31,603 bases of DNA from Coprobacillus sp. CAG:698 (GTDB lineage Bacteria; Bacillota_I; Bacilli_A; ML615J-28; CAG-698), in the NCBI GenBank assembly GCA_000431235.1, contig HF988719.1:16814-48416 (forward strand), written 5' to 3'. Under the pieces are notes generated by a model. It did no database searches. It was not told the DNA's origin and saw only the letters and a program-made list of their open reading frames with translations. Shown in pieces: positions 23,300 to 30,810 of the stretch. How positions within the stretch are numbered: position 1 is the first letter of the stretch; each line of letters starts with the position of its first letter. Made by a program: the position numbers and the translations under genes.

Positions 23300-23941
23300 A
23301 TGGAAGAACAAAAATATCAATTTGAAGAAATTTCTCAAGATTTTCTAGTTGACTTCATTGCTAATTCTATTTCTTTTGAAACAATGCCAGTCTCAAAAGA
23401 AATAGTTCAAAAAATTCTATCTAACAATGTTAATGGAATTGATGAAAAAACTGTCTTAATTGTTAACAATTACTTACAAGGTATTTTACATTGTGTAGAC
23501 CTGTTAAAAGAAAACAAACCTCTTACAGAGAATGATTTAAAAGATATTCATGATAAAGTTGTCAACGGGTTGAGTTTGGGCGGTCTATATAGAAACGTTG
23601 ATATATCTATAAAGGGATCAAATCACACTCCACCTTCATATTTAAAAGTATATAATCGTATGAAGACATATTTTGATACAATTAATAATCCTGAAAATGA
23701 TATCTATTATACAATTGCTTTTGCGCATCTGCAACTTATGAAAATACATCCTTTCTTGGATGGCAATGGACGTGTAGCAAGAATCATTTTAAACTATGAA
23801 CTTCAAAAATATGGTTTAAAACCTATTACGATTTCCTATTCTGAAAAAGAACATTATTTCCAATTGCTTGAGGAATTTAAAGTGAATAAAAATATAGAAC
23901 CTTTTATTAATTATTTAAAAGAAAAAGAAAAAATGTGCTAA
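23300..23941 (+). CDS. Fic-domain AMP-transferase-type protein
   Basis: 213 residues. The active-site motif HPFLDGNGRVAR is complete at 150-161, with catalytic His150. GGLYR at 94-98 and the beta-hairpin flap region (NHTPPSYLKV) at 109-118 are in the usual places. Near the N-terminus SISFET at 23-28 resembles the class II self-inhibitory motif S/TxxxE(G/N) with Glu27, though Thr replaces Gly/Asn. Fic proteins transfer AMP or other groups to target proteins. It is a single gene on the opposite strand inside the jag-mnmE cluster, with no separate antitoxin beside it. AAAGGAG lies 7 nt before the ATG. The target cannot be inferred. Confidence 0.92.
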   Translation: MEEQKYQFEEISQDFLVDFIANSISFETMPVSKEIVQKILSNNVNGIDEKTVLIVNNYLQGILHCVDLLKENKPLTENDLKDIHDKVVNGLSLGGLYRNVDISIKGSNHTPPSYLKVYNRMKTYFDTINNPENDIYYTIAFAHLQLMKIHPFLDGNGRVARIILNYELQKYGLKPITISYSEKEHYFQLLEEFKVNKNIEPFINYLKEKEKMC

Positions 23942-23961
23942 ATTAGCACATTTATTTTTTT
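23931..23961. terminator. Bidirectional terminator between fic and jag
   Basis: The stem AAATGTGCT (23931-23939) / AGCACATTT (23945-23953) has a 5-base loop, with T-rich tracts in both directions. It contains the fic stop codon and overlaps the jag stop codon. Confidence 0.8.
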
Positions 23962-24581
23962 TCTATTTCTTTATATTCAATTATTAAAACTCTATTTGGT
24001 GTTTCTCCTTCCGAATGAGTTGAAACACTATCCCATGTTGATAATTTATTATGTATGATTTTTCTTTCATAAGCGTTTAGATCAGTTACTGTAACAGATT
24101 TTTTTGTTCTTGTTACTTGTTTTCCCCATTCAACAGCCATGTGTTCTAAAGCTTTTTCTCTTTTCTTTTTGTATCCTCCAACATCAACTAAGACTATTTT
24201 TTTTTTATCTTCATCATAATATCTATTTACTATAGTGCTTACAAGAATTTGTAAGGCTATTAAATTATGAGATTCACGACCTATTAAGTAACCATTAAAT
24301 TTTCCAGCATCAATGTTAAATTCGACATTGTTGCCTCTTACTTTTTTCTCAATAAAACCTTCGACTCCGTTATAATCAAGTATAGTTTTGATGTATTTTT
24401 TGCCTTGTTCTATTCCATCAGCTGCTATATCTGCTTCTACTTCAAGTTTTGCACCGATTCCTAAAAAACCTTTAGATTCTCTTAAAACTTCAAAGCTTAA
24501 TGCTTCTACTGGTAATTCATAGTCTAAGACTGCTAATTTTTGAGCTTCTTCAATTGTTTTAACATCATATGTTCTTTTCAT
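23952..24581 (-). CDS. jag: Jag/KhpB (SpoIIIJ-associated) RNA-binding protein
   Basis: The ATG at 24581 (MKRTYDVKTIEEA) is preferred because GAGGTG lies about 8 nt upstream; the earlier TTG has no site. The protein has 209 residues. The Jag-N domain covers about 1-50 (ESKGFLGIGAKLEVE), a KH domain about 60-130, and an R3H domain about 150-209 with Arg173 and His177 (NAYERKIIHNKL). Jag/KhpB/EloR proteins bind RNA and influence cell elongation and division in Gram-positives. The KH loop reads GRES (101-104) instead of GxxG, losing the last glycine. It lies 15 nt after yidC, the usual neighbour. Confidence 0.94.
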   Translation of the reverse strand: MKRTYDVKTIEEAQKLAVLDYELPVEALSFEVLRESKGFLGIGAKLEVEADIAADGIEQGKKYIKTILDYNGVEGFIEKKVRGNNVEFNIDAGKFNGYLIGRESHNLIALQILVSTIVNRYYDEDKKKIVLVDVGGYKKKREKALEHMAVEWGKQVTRTKKSVTVTDLNAYERKIIHNKLSTWDSVSTHSEGETPNRVLIIEYKEIEKK

Positions 24582-24596
24582 TTTTTTGCACCTCAA

Positions 24597-25613
24597 TTAA
24601 TAACGAATTATATTATTGTTAAATTTTTCACGAAGTTTTTCTAACTTCTTTTCACTTTGTTTTGAACTTATATATCCTTGTAATGCTGTAAATAGGTTAC
24701 CAACTAACCAGTACCAACCTAATGCTGCTGGGCTTTGTAAGATAAATATAACCATCATTACTGGCATAGAATAAAGCATTACTTTCATCATTATTTCTGT
24801 TTGTTTTTGTTGATCACTTGGACCTTTTCTTCTATATTCAGGAATATTACCTTCCATTTTATCTTTTTGTTTCTTTGTTCTTCTTTGAGATAAAATTTGT
24901 GTACCTAATTGTGTAATAGCAACAAGAGCAGCAAGAATAATAATTCCCCACATTTGCCAACCTTTTGCAGATTTATCTTCTAAAAGATTTATTCCCAAAA
25001 ATTTAGTATTTAAATGATCTACATTATATAGTAATTCTCCTATTTGGACTTCACCTTTTTTGCTGTTGATAAATGTTGTTCCATATTTATCTATAAATTG
25101 TTGAGATGTGAACGGAATCCTTCTTAATGTCTCATAGAAAGCTAAAAATATAGGCATTTGAATAAATGGCATTAAACAACCAGTAAAAGAAATTTTGTAT
25201 TTCTTATACAATTGCATAAGTTCCATACTTTTCCTTTGCTGACTTTCTTTGTCAACTTTTCCTTCATATTTTGCTTCGATTTTTTGTTGTTCTGGAGCAA
25301 TTAATGACATTTTTAAACTCATATCATTTGTTTTACCATAAATTGGCCATGCAATAGATCTAATTAATATTGTAGTTATTAATATAGTTAGAGCATAGTT
25401 TTTTCCAACAATATTTGCCACACCAAACATTAGCCATGCCATTGGATATACTAAGAAATCCCATGACCCACCTTTTCCATAAGCATTTTTAGCAATTGGT
25501 AATAAAGCTTTATCATAATCACCAACTTTAAACATTGTTTGACCACATCCTACAGCAAATAGTAGGATAAAAACAATAAGAACTATAAGGTATTTTTTCT
25601 TTTCGCTATTCAT
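24597..25613 (-). CDS. yidC: Membrane protein insertase YidC/OxaA, lipoprotein form
   Basis: I choose the ATG at 25613 (MNSEKKKYL), 338 residues, since AAGGA is correctly spaced only for it; the ATG three codons earlier has its site too close. The signal segment ends in lipobox AVGC with Cys23, as in Gram-positive YidC. The core has five membrane segments with the conserved groove arginine in TTILIRSIAWP, a cytoplasmic helical hairpin (about 105-150) and the FIQMPIFLAFYETLRRIP segment. The C-terminal tail is basic and may touch ribosomes. It overlaps rnpA by 8 nt. It inserts small membrane proteins and assists SecYEG. Confidence 0.96.
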   Translation of the reverse strand: MNSEKKKYLIVLIVFILLFAVGCGQTMFKVGDYDKALLPIAKNAYGKGGSWDFLVYPMAWLMFGVANIVGKNYALTILITTILIRSIAWPIYGKTNDMSLKMSLIAPEQQKIEAKYEGKVDKESQQRKSMELMQLYKKYKISFTGCLMPFIQMPIFLAFYETLRRIPFTSQQFIDKYGTTFINSKKGEVQIGELLYNVDHLNTKFLGINLLEDKSAKGWQMWGIIILAALVAITQLGTQILSQRRTKKQKDKMEGNIPEYRRKGPSDQQKQTEIMMKVMLYSMPVMMVIFILQSPAALGWYWLVGNLFTALQGYISSKQSEKKLEKLREKFNNNIIRY

Positions 25614-25938
25614 TTTTACCATCCTTAATCTTATATAATAATCTCTTTAATTCCTTTTCTTTATCTTGGTAAGAAAGGTCAATTGAAGATTTTTTTATAA
25701 CAATCAACATTTCTACTTTCTCAATATTATCTAGATTTTTTCTTATTATCTCTTTAGTAACTCTTTTGTAATAGTTTCTATCATGAGCTTTTCCAAGTTT
25801 TTTTGACACTGACACTGCTACTTTAAAACCACTTGAACTAGCATAATAAATTGCATAATAACGATTCCCCACACTTTGTTTTTTATTTATAAGTGATTTT
25901 ATTTCTTCATTTTTCTTTAATATGTATGCTTTATTCAT
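25606..25938 (-). CDS. rnpA: Ribonuclease P protein component
   Basis: The ATG at 25938 (MNKAYILKKNEEI) gives 110 residues, typical for RnpA. The hallmark RNR-type segment is present as KLGKAHDRNYYKRVTKE, with RNYYKR at 54-59. RnpA binds the catalytic RNase P RNA for 5' maturation of tRNAs. It follows rpmH in the universal order. No convincing Shine-Dalgarno site precedes the ATG; instead a hairpin with a T-rich tail lies between rpmH and rnpA, which may limit read-through or translation. An upstream in-frame TTG adds four residues and also lacks a site. Confidence 0.94.
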   Translation of the reverse strand: MNKAYILKKNEEIKSLINKKQSVGNRYYAIYYASSSGFKVAVSVSKKLGKAHDRNYYKRVTKEIIRKNLDNIEKVEMLIVIKKSSIDLSYQDKEKELKRLLYKIKDGKNE

Positions 25939-25950
25939 ATTAATAAACAA

Positions 25951-25983
25951 AAAGCCACTATTGTTTTTAGTGACAAATAGTGG
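25951..25983 (-). terminator. Hairpin with T-rich tail between rpmH and rnpA (candidate attenuator)
   Basis: On the minus strand CCACTATT (25976-25983) pairs with AATAGTGG (25955-25962) over a 13-base loop, followed by CTTTTTG. It lies 13 nt after the rpmH stop and 12 nt before the rnpA start. It looks like a weak terminator that would make more rpmH than rnpA mRNA, or an RNA processing site. Confidence 0.55.
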
Positions 25984-25996
25984 TCTTGGTTTTTTG

Positions 25997-26131
25997 TTAT
26001 GCAGTTAATACTTTTCTACCCTTTTGACGTCTACGAGCTAATACATTTCTTCCATTTGTAGTTGCCATACGAGCACGAAAACCATGTGTTTTGCTATGTT
26101 TACGTTTGTTAGGTTGATATGTTCTTTTCAT
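25997..26131 (-). CDS. rpmH: Ribosomal protein bL34
   Basis: A 44-residue, highly basic protein that starts MKRTYQPNKRKHSKTHGFR and ends in RRRQKGRKVLTA, a full-length bL34 of the large ribosomal subunit. AGGAGGTGC lies about 6 nt before the ATG. It is next to rnpA and close to dnaA, the classical origin-proximal position. Its promoter has consensus -35 and -10 boxes, fitting high expression. Confidence 0.98.
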   Translation of the reverse strand: MKRTYQPNKRKHSKTHGFRARMATTNGRNVLARRRQKGRKVLTA

Positions 26132-26165
26132 GTGGAGCACCTCCTATTTAAACAGTCTACTCAAT

Positions 26166-26194
26166 ATTATACTTCATTTTCTTTAATTTGTCAA
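26166..26194 (-). promoter_or_regulatory. Strong promoter of rpmH-rnpA-yidC-jag
   Basis: On the minus strand the consensus boxes TTGACA (26189-26194) and TATAAT (26166-26171) are separated by 17 bp, a perfect vegetative promoter. The start point would lie about 30 bp before the rpmH start codon. Confidence 0.85.
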
Positions 26195-26217
26195 TATTTT
26201 TTTGTTTTAATCTTAGT

Positions 26218-27141
26218 TTATTCTTCTTTTATTGCTACTTTACTGATGAATGTATACATTTGACCTTTTTCATCTAAGAAATTTGCTTTAGCAATAAATG
26301 TATTTATATCTAAATCTTTAGGATATGTAACACCTCTTGATATTGAACCATATGTATTTGTTGATATGTTATAATATCCTAATAATGTGTAAACTTCTCC
26401 ATTATCATCAATACCATATAATTGATAATCTAATTTGTATTTTGTAAAGTTGTCTTTTTTAAAATATAGATCAGCATATACTCTATAGTCAGAATCGCTA
26501 TCTGATTTTCTTCTTACTACATGATTGCTAAAGATATTAGTTTGTTCTAATATTTCATCTTTTGTTGTGTTTTTAATTTCTTCATTCGAAATAGTCATAA
26601 TTTTTTGAAGATATGTTTGATATTTTCTTGTAGTAACTTGATTGTTATCAACATAATCGTATGCAGTTTTTACATAAACTCTATCATAGTCTTGTTTGCT
26701 GTTAGAAGTTAAACTTGTAAATGTATGAGTCATTTGATAATTTTCTAATTTTGTGGTTCTATTATATTCTGATAAATATTCTATGTTATCCTTTTTTGCA
26801 CCAATAAGATTAAATCTAACATTTATGATATCGCAAGAATCATTTTTTTTGCTTTTTGCATAACTTGCAATAATTCTATTTGTTTTTACTACTTCATCTG
26901 AATCACTACCCTTTGTATAATTTGACAAAATTAATAAGGCAGTATTTACATCTTCTGAATATTGACTTTCGCTATAATCAGGAATATATTGATACTTTCT
27001 ATTTGAATAAAGTAAAACAACTGCAGCAATAGCTATACCCAAAACCAAAATTAAAATTAGGAATGAGAAAATAGGTTTTACTCTTTCAGGAAATAACCAA
27101 AATGATGTATTATTTAGACTTTCATTATTTTTTTTACTCAT
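26218..27141 (-). CDS. Single-pass membrane protein of unknown function (307 aa)
   Basis: I do not recognise the family. A short hydrophilic N-terminus with SFWLFPERVKP is followed by one membrane helix at about 23-45. A 260-residue external domain rich in Tyr, Asp, Asn and Lys follows, with many predicted beta strands. AAAGGAG lies about 8 nt before the ATG. It sits between oriC/dnaA and rpmH, where most Bacillota have no gene, and runs in the same direction as rpmH. Its overall plan resembles the 370-residue protein at 16233-17345 (N-terminal helix plus Asn/Asp-rich exterior), but I see no clear sequence identity. Confidence 0.78.
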   Translation of the reverse strand: MSKKNNESLNNTSFWLFPERVKPIFSFLILILVLGIAIAAVVLLYSNRKYQYIPDYSESQYSEDVNTALLILSNYTKGSDSDEVVKTNRIIASYAKSKKNDSCDIINVRFNLIGAKKDNIEYLSEYNRTTKLENYQMTHTFTSLTSNSKQDYDRVYVKTAYDYVDNNQVTTRKYQTYLQKIMTISNEEIKNTTKDEILEQTNIFSNHVVRRKSDSDSDYRVYADLYFKKDNFTKYKLDYQLYGIDDNGEVYTLLGYYNISTNTYGSISRGVTYPKDLDINTFIAKANFLDEKGQMYTFISKVAIKEE

Positions 27142-27180
27142 TTTACAATCTCCTTTTATTTTTTATTTATACTATATTAT

Positions 27181-27208
27181 ATTTTACCATATTTTATTTT
27201 TTTTGCAA
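27181..27208 (-). promoter_or_regulatory. Candidate promoter of the 307-aa membrane protein gene
   Basis: On the minus strand TTGCAA (27203-27208) and TAAAAT (27181-27186) are separated by 16 bp, about 40 bp before the start. The surrounding AT richness makes chance matches likely. Confidence 0.45.
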
Positions 27209-27283
27209 TGTTTTTTTTAATTATAATGTTTTTTTAAAAGTGCTCTTTCTATATTATATATATACATTTTCCACTTATTAACA

Positions 27284-27342
27284 TGTGGATAAAATGTGGA
27301 TAACTTTAACACTTTTCAACAAAGTTATTAACATGTGGAAAA
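27284..27342. other. oriC, upstream DnaA-box cluster
   Basis: The gap between the 307-aa gene and dnaA (27142-27418) is very AT-rich. It holds two perfect DnaA boxes in the same orientation, TGTGGATAA at 27284-27292 and 27295-27303, exactly 11 bp (one helical turn) apart. A one-mismatch box, TGTGGAAAA, is at 27334-27342. A weaker opposite-facing match is at 27267-27275. DnaA would bind here for initiation and probably to repress dnaA. No other gene is visible in the gap. Confidence 0.85.
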
Positions 27343-27418
27343 GTTGATAATTTTTTAAATAAACTATTTATATTTTTATCATTTTGTGGTATTATTATAT
27401 AGATGAGGTGAATTTGTC

Positions 27419-28774
27419 ATGGATAGCAATCAACAAATTTGGGATAAGATGCTTACCCTTTTACAACAAAAGTTAGGAGATATCACTTTTAACGAATATT
27501 TTAAGGATAGTAAAACTGTTTATAAGGAAGAAGGTAATTATTATTACATAATTGTGCCAAACGCATTAATTAAATTTAGAATAGAACAATTTGCAATGCC
27601 TTATATAAATGAACTTGTTCCCTATGTAAGCGATAAAAAAATCGGCTTTAGATTTATATTGCAATCAGAAATAAAAGAAGAAGAAAATAAGTTAACTTCT
27701 ATTGAGGATGTTCGCCCAATTGGCCGTAATTTATCAACTTTATATAGATTTAATAATTTTGAAGTTGGTGAAAGTAACCGTTACGCTTTTGTTACTGCTA
27801 TGAAAGTTGCAGAAAACGGAGTAAAGATATGTAATCCCCTTTACATATTTGGTGATGTTGGTCTTGGAAAGACTCATCTTATGACGTCTATTGGTAATTA
27901 CATCCTAGATAATGATATAAATGCAAATGTTGTTTATACAAGTAGTCAAAAATTTGCTGAAGATTACTTTCTTGCAACATCAACTAAAGGAAGCACTAAT
28001 AAAATTGAAGCATTTTATAATAAGTATAATAGTGCAGACGTTTTACTTGTTGATGATATCCAATTTCTAGAGGGTAAAAATGCTACTCAAGAAGAGTTTT
28101 TTAAAATTTTTGAGCATCTTGCAACTTCTAATAAACAAATCGTAATTACTTCAGATAGGCCTGCGGCTAGTCTAAAGAACGTTATGGCTCGTTTAAAATC
28201 AAGATTTGCTTGGGGAATAAGCGTTGATATTAAACAACCTGACAAGCAATTATTAATAAATATTCTAAAAAACAAGTTAAAATTTATGATTAACTCTCCA
28301 GAAGATGTAAGTGAAGAAGTTTTATCTCTTCTAGCTGATAACTTTTCTACAAACATAAGAGATCTTGAAGGCGCTCTTCGAACTTTCGTGAACTATTGCA
28401 CGTGTATGAGTGTTCCTTTCACAAAAGAAAACTTATATATTTCTTTAGAGGCTATTTTACCTAAAGAAGTTAAATTAATTGATTCAAACAAACAAATTAT
28501 TGATAAAACTAAAGATCTTCTTTGTAAATATTATAAAGTATCCGAACATGATATCATTTCTTCGTCACGAAAACAACAAGTTGCTTACGCTAGACAAATG
28601 TTAATGTATATTTTACGAGTACATTTTAATATTCCGTTGCAAACAATTGGATCTAATTTAGGCTCTAGAGACCACGCTACTATAGCGTATGGCGTTGATA
28701 AAATCGCAGCGATGGCTAAAAATGATGATTTAGTAAAGAAAGATATAGAATATTTAACAAAAAATATTAATTAA
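27419..28774 (+). CDS. dnaA: Chromosomal replication initiator DnaA
   Basis: 451 residues. Domain I (about 1-80) is the helicase-loading and oligomerisation domain, followed by a short linker (about 82-105). The AAA+ domain has Walker A GDVGLGKT at 145-152 and Walker B LLVDD at 209-213. The C-terminal helix-turn-helix domain carries the DnaA signature SRDHATIAYGVDKI, which reads DnaA boxes. GAGGTG lies about 9 nt before the ATG. DnaA boxes flank the gene on both sides, so autoregulation is likely. It is followed by dnaN after a short origin element. Confidence 0.98.
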   Translation: MDSNQQIWDKMLTLLQQKLGDITFNEYFKDSKTVYKEEGNYYYIIVPNALIKFRIEQFAMPYINELVPYVSDKKIGFRFILQSEIKEEENKLTSIEDVRPIGRNLSTLYRFNNFEVGESNRYAFVTAMKVAENGVKICNPLYIFGDVGLGKTHLMTSIGNYILDNDINANVVYTSSQKFAEDYFLATSTKGSTNKIEAFYNKYNSADVLLVDDIQFLEGKNATQEEFFKIFEHLATSNKQIVITSDRPAASLKNVMARLKSRFAWGISVDIKQPDKQLLINILKNKLKFMINSPEDVSEEVLSLLADNFSTNIRDLEGALRTFVNYCTCMSVPFTKENLYISLEAILPKEVKLIDSNKQIIDKTKDLLCKYYKVSEHDIISSSRKQQVAYARQMLMYILRVHFNIPLQTIGSNLGSRDHATIAYGVDKIAAMAKNDDLVKKDIEYLTKNIN

Positions 28775-28779
28775 AAAAG

Positions 28780-28813
28780 TTATCCACTTATCCACAGTCC
28801 CTAATAATAATAA
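28780..28813 (+). other. oriC, downstream unwinding unit (DnaA boxes plus trio-like repeat)
   Basis: Two overlapping DnaA boxes, TTATCCACT (28780-28788) and TTATCCACA (28788-28796), are followed by a short GC-rich spacer GTCCC (28797-28801). Then come four TAA triplets (28802-28813) and an AT-rich stretch. This order (box, GC-rich gap, triplets) is that of the basal unwinding system with DnaA-trios described in Bacillus subtilis, where the triplet is usually TAG. It lies between dnaA and dnaN. Confidence 0.75.
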
Positions 28814-28848
28814 AATATATTTAAAAATAATATAAAGGAGGATTTACA

Positions 28849-29964
28849 ATGAATTTTATTATAAGAAGAGAAACTCTTTTGTATAATTTAAATAACGCTT
28901 CTAAAGCATTATCTAATAAAGTACAAATGCCAGGTTTAACAGGAATATTATTTAATGTAAGACAAAATGAAATTATTCTAACAACAAGTAATAACGATAT
29001 TTCAATAAGATGCTCTATAAATAAAGATTTTACAGTGCAAGAAGAAGGAAATTTTGTTCTTCAAGGAAAATATTTGATTGAAATTGTAAAAAAAATAACT
29101 GTCGATGAAATAGAATTCAAATCATACGAAGGAAATTCTATTAAATTATTAGCTGGAAAGAGTGTATTTACTTTAAATGAACTATCATTAGATAGCTTTC
29201 CAAAGATCAATTTTGATGAATCAAATTTACATTTTGATATTGAAGTTATAAATTTAAAACAAATAATCAGAAAAACATCATTTGCTATCTCTCCAAGTGA
29301 ATCAAGAGTTGTACTAACTGGTGTATCTCTAGCCACATTTAATAAAACTTTAGAGTTTGTAGCTACTGATAGTTTTAGATTATCTAGAAAAAGAATTATT
29401 TTTGATAAAGAATTGCCAGATATTAAAATTGTAATCCCAGGAAAAGCGTTGGATGAACTAAATAAAATACTTGAAGAATCCGATGGTAATATTGAAATAC
29501 ATTGTTCTTCTACAAAAGTTCTATTTAAATATGATAACTTAATGTTCCAAACAAGACTAATAAATGGTGTATTTCCTAACATAGAATCATTAATTCCAGA
29601 TAAATATTTATTGAGTGTTAAATTTGATAAAGAAAAGTTATTAGAAACTATCGATAGAGTATCTATTTTTGTTGCTAATGAATTATCCAATGTTATAAAA
29701 TTATCATTCTCACCTTCTGGCGTTGTAGAATTTACCTCTAATTCTAATGAAATTGGGGGAGCTGTTGAAGAAATTACACCTATCTCATATTCATCAAATA
29801 TTAAAATAGAAGTTGCTTTAAGTTCAAAATATTTACTTGAAGCATTAAGAACATTTGATTCAAAAGAAGTTTCAATTAATTTTACTAGTGAAGTAAAACC
29901 GATTACTATTACTGGTGAATATGATTACAATTTAATACAATTAATTTTGCCACTAAGAGCATAA
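28849..29964 (+). CDS. dnaN: DNA polymerase III sliding clamp (beta subunit)
   Basis: 371 residues, with the three repeated clamp domains (about 1-120, 127-245, 248-371). The segments SPSESRVVLTGVSL and ATDSFRLSRKR are typical of the second domain. The C-terminus ends in the conserved LPLRA variant of the usual LPMR, part of the pocket that binds polymerase peptides. AGGAGG lies about 8 nt before the ATG, just after the downstream oriC element. It forms the ring that tethers polymerase to DNA, and DnaX from 6611-9310 loads it. Confidence 0.97.
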   Translation: MNFIIRRETLLYNLNNASKALSNKVQMPGLTGILFNVRQNEIILTTSNNDISIRCSINKDFTVQEEGNFVLQGKYLIEIVKKITVDEIEFKSYEGNSIKLLAGKSVFTLNELSLDSFPKINFDESNLHFDIEVINLKQIIRKTSFAISPSESRVVLTGVSLATFNKTLEFVATDSFRLSRKRIIFDKELPDIKIVIPGKALDELNKILEESDGNIEIHCSSTKVLFKYDNLMFQTRLINGVFPNIESLIPDKYLLSVKFDKEKLLETIDRVSIFVANELSNVIKLSFSPSGVVEFTSNSNEIGGAVEEITPISYSSNIKIEVALSSKYLLEALRTFDSKEVSINFTSEVKPITITGEYDYNLIQLILPLRA

Positions 29965-29965
29965 T

Positions 29966-29993
29966 AAAAAAGAGGATAAAACCTCTTTTTTTT
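29966..29993. terminator. Bidirectional terminator between dnaN and the parA operon
   Basis: The hairpin AGAGG (29971-29975) / CCTCT (29982-29986) is extended by flanking A and T runs, with a 6-base loop. T tracts lie on both sides. It immediately follows the dnaN stop and also faces transcription arriving from parA. Confidence 0.75.
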
Positions 29994-30011
29994 ATTTGAA
30001 CATATATAAGT

Positions 30012-30035
30012 AATTACATAAATACATAAATACTT
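30012..30035. repeat. Octad repeat cluster 1 (three units) downstream of parA
   Basis: Three tandem in-register 8-mers, AATTACAT, AAATACAT and AAATACTT, start 18 bp after the dnaN terminator and end 1 bp before the parA stop codon. They match the consensus NNNTACAT of the clusters upstream of the RHH gene. Probably a further binding site for the RHH protein. Confidence 0.6.
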
Positions 30036-30036
30036 A

Positions 30037-30810
30037 TCATATTTTAATTTGTTTTAATAGATTAATTAATGTTTCTTTTAATTGTGCCTTAGCATTTGCG
30101 TCATAACGTTCAAGTTCTACTTCATCAAAAGGTGAAATGCCACCAGCCTGCAAGTTTTTAATTATAGATCTTTCTTGTAATGGTTCAAGAATTACTGCGT
30201 TAGGAGTAAAGTCTTTAGCTTGTAGTTTTAGCTTCTCTAATGATATTTTAGGAGCACGTCTATTACCACTATAACCATTAGGGATAATGTATTTAATACT
30301 GTCCAAGTCAATATCTTTATCAACAAAGTATTGAATAGTATTAAAGAATCCGTCTAATCCTAAGCTATCTAATCCAACAACTATTAAGATAGCATCACTC
30401 ATATCTAATAAAACTTCTGTTAAACGGTTACTAGATGGTGGGAAATCAATAAAAATATAATCAAAGAATGTACTATAATCCTTCAACATATTTCTAATAA
30501 CCTTTTCTTGACTTCTTTCAAGAGTTAATTTTAGTGACATATTGTCAGTATTCAATGATTTGATCAAATAAAGATTCTCACGAGCCTCAATTAGGATATC
30601 TCCTAACTCTGCACGTTTAGCTAACAAGAATTCTAGATAGTTTTCTTCACCATCATCTTGAATTCCAAAGATTTTAAAGATACTATTTTGGTCATCGGTA
30701 CTAATGATAAGGACCTTTTTTCCTTGTGTTGCATAATAATGAGCCAAAAAGCCGATAAAAGTACTTTTACCAACTCCACCCTTTTTACAAAATGCTGAAA
30801 CAATAGCCAT
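30037..30810 (-). CDS. ParA-family partition ATPase (type Ib, plasmid-like)
   Basis: 257 residues without an N-terminal DNA-binding domain, as in type Ib ParA/ParF/delta proteins. The deviant Walker A KGGVGKST is at 10-17 with signature Lys10 and Lys15. The Walker A' region is IISTDDQNS with Asp39/Asp40, and Walker B is IFIDFPPSS at 119-127. Such ATPases bind DNA non-specifically as ATP dimers and move DNA carrying a partner-bound centromere. The ATG overlaps the TAA of the RHH gene (TAATG), so the two are co-translated. The gene runs toward dnaN, head-on to the replication fork. It ends with TGA. The family call is firm; chromosomal versus plasmid cargo is open. Confidence 0.92.
   Translation of the reverse strand: MAIVSAFCKKGGVGKSTFIGFLAHYYATQGKKVLIISTDDQNSIFKIFGIQDDGEENYLEFLLAKRAELGDILIEARENLYLIKSLNTDNMSLKLTLERSQEKVIRNMLKDYSTFFDYIFIDFPPSSNRLTEVLLDMSDAILIVVGLDSLGLDGFFNTIQYFVDKDIDLDSIKYIIPNGYSGNRRAPKISLEKLKLQAKDFTPNAVILEPLQERSIIKNLQAGGISPFDEVELERYDANAKAQLKETLINLLKQIKI

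Noticed and set aside
29061..29690. 209-codon minus-strand open frame opposite dnaN
   Set aside because: Antisense to a certain gene, Ser/Leu-biased and without a ribosome site.
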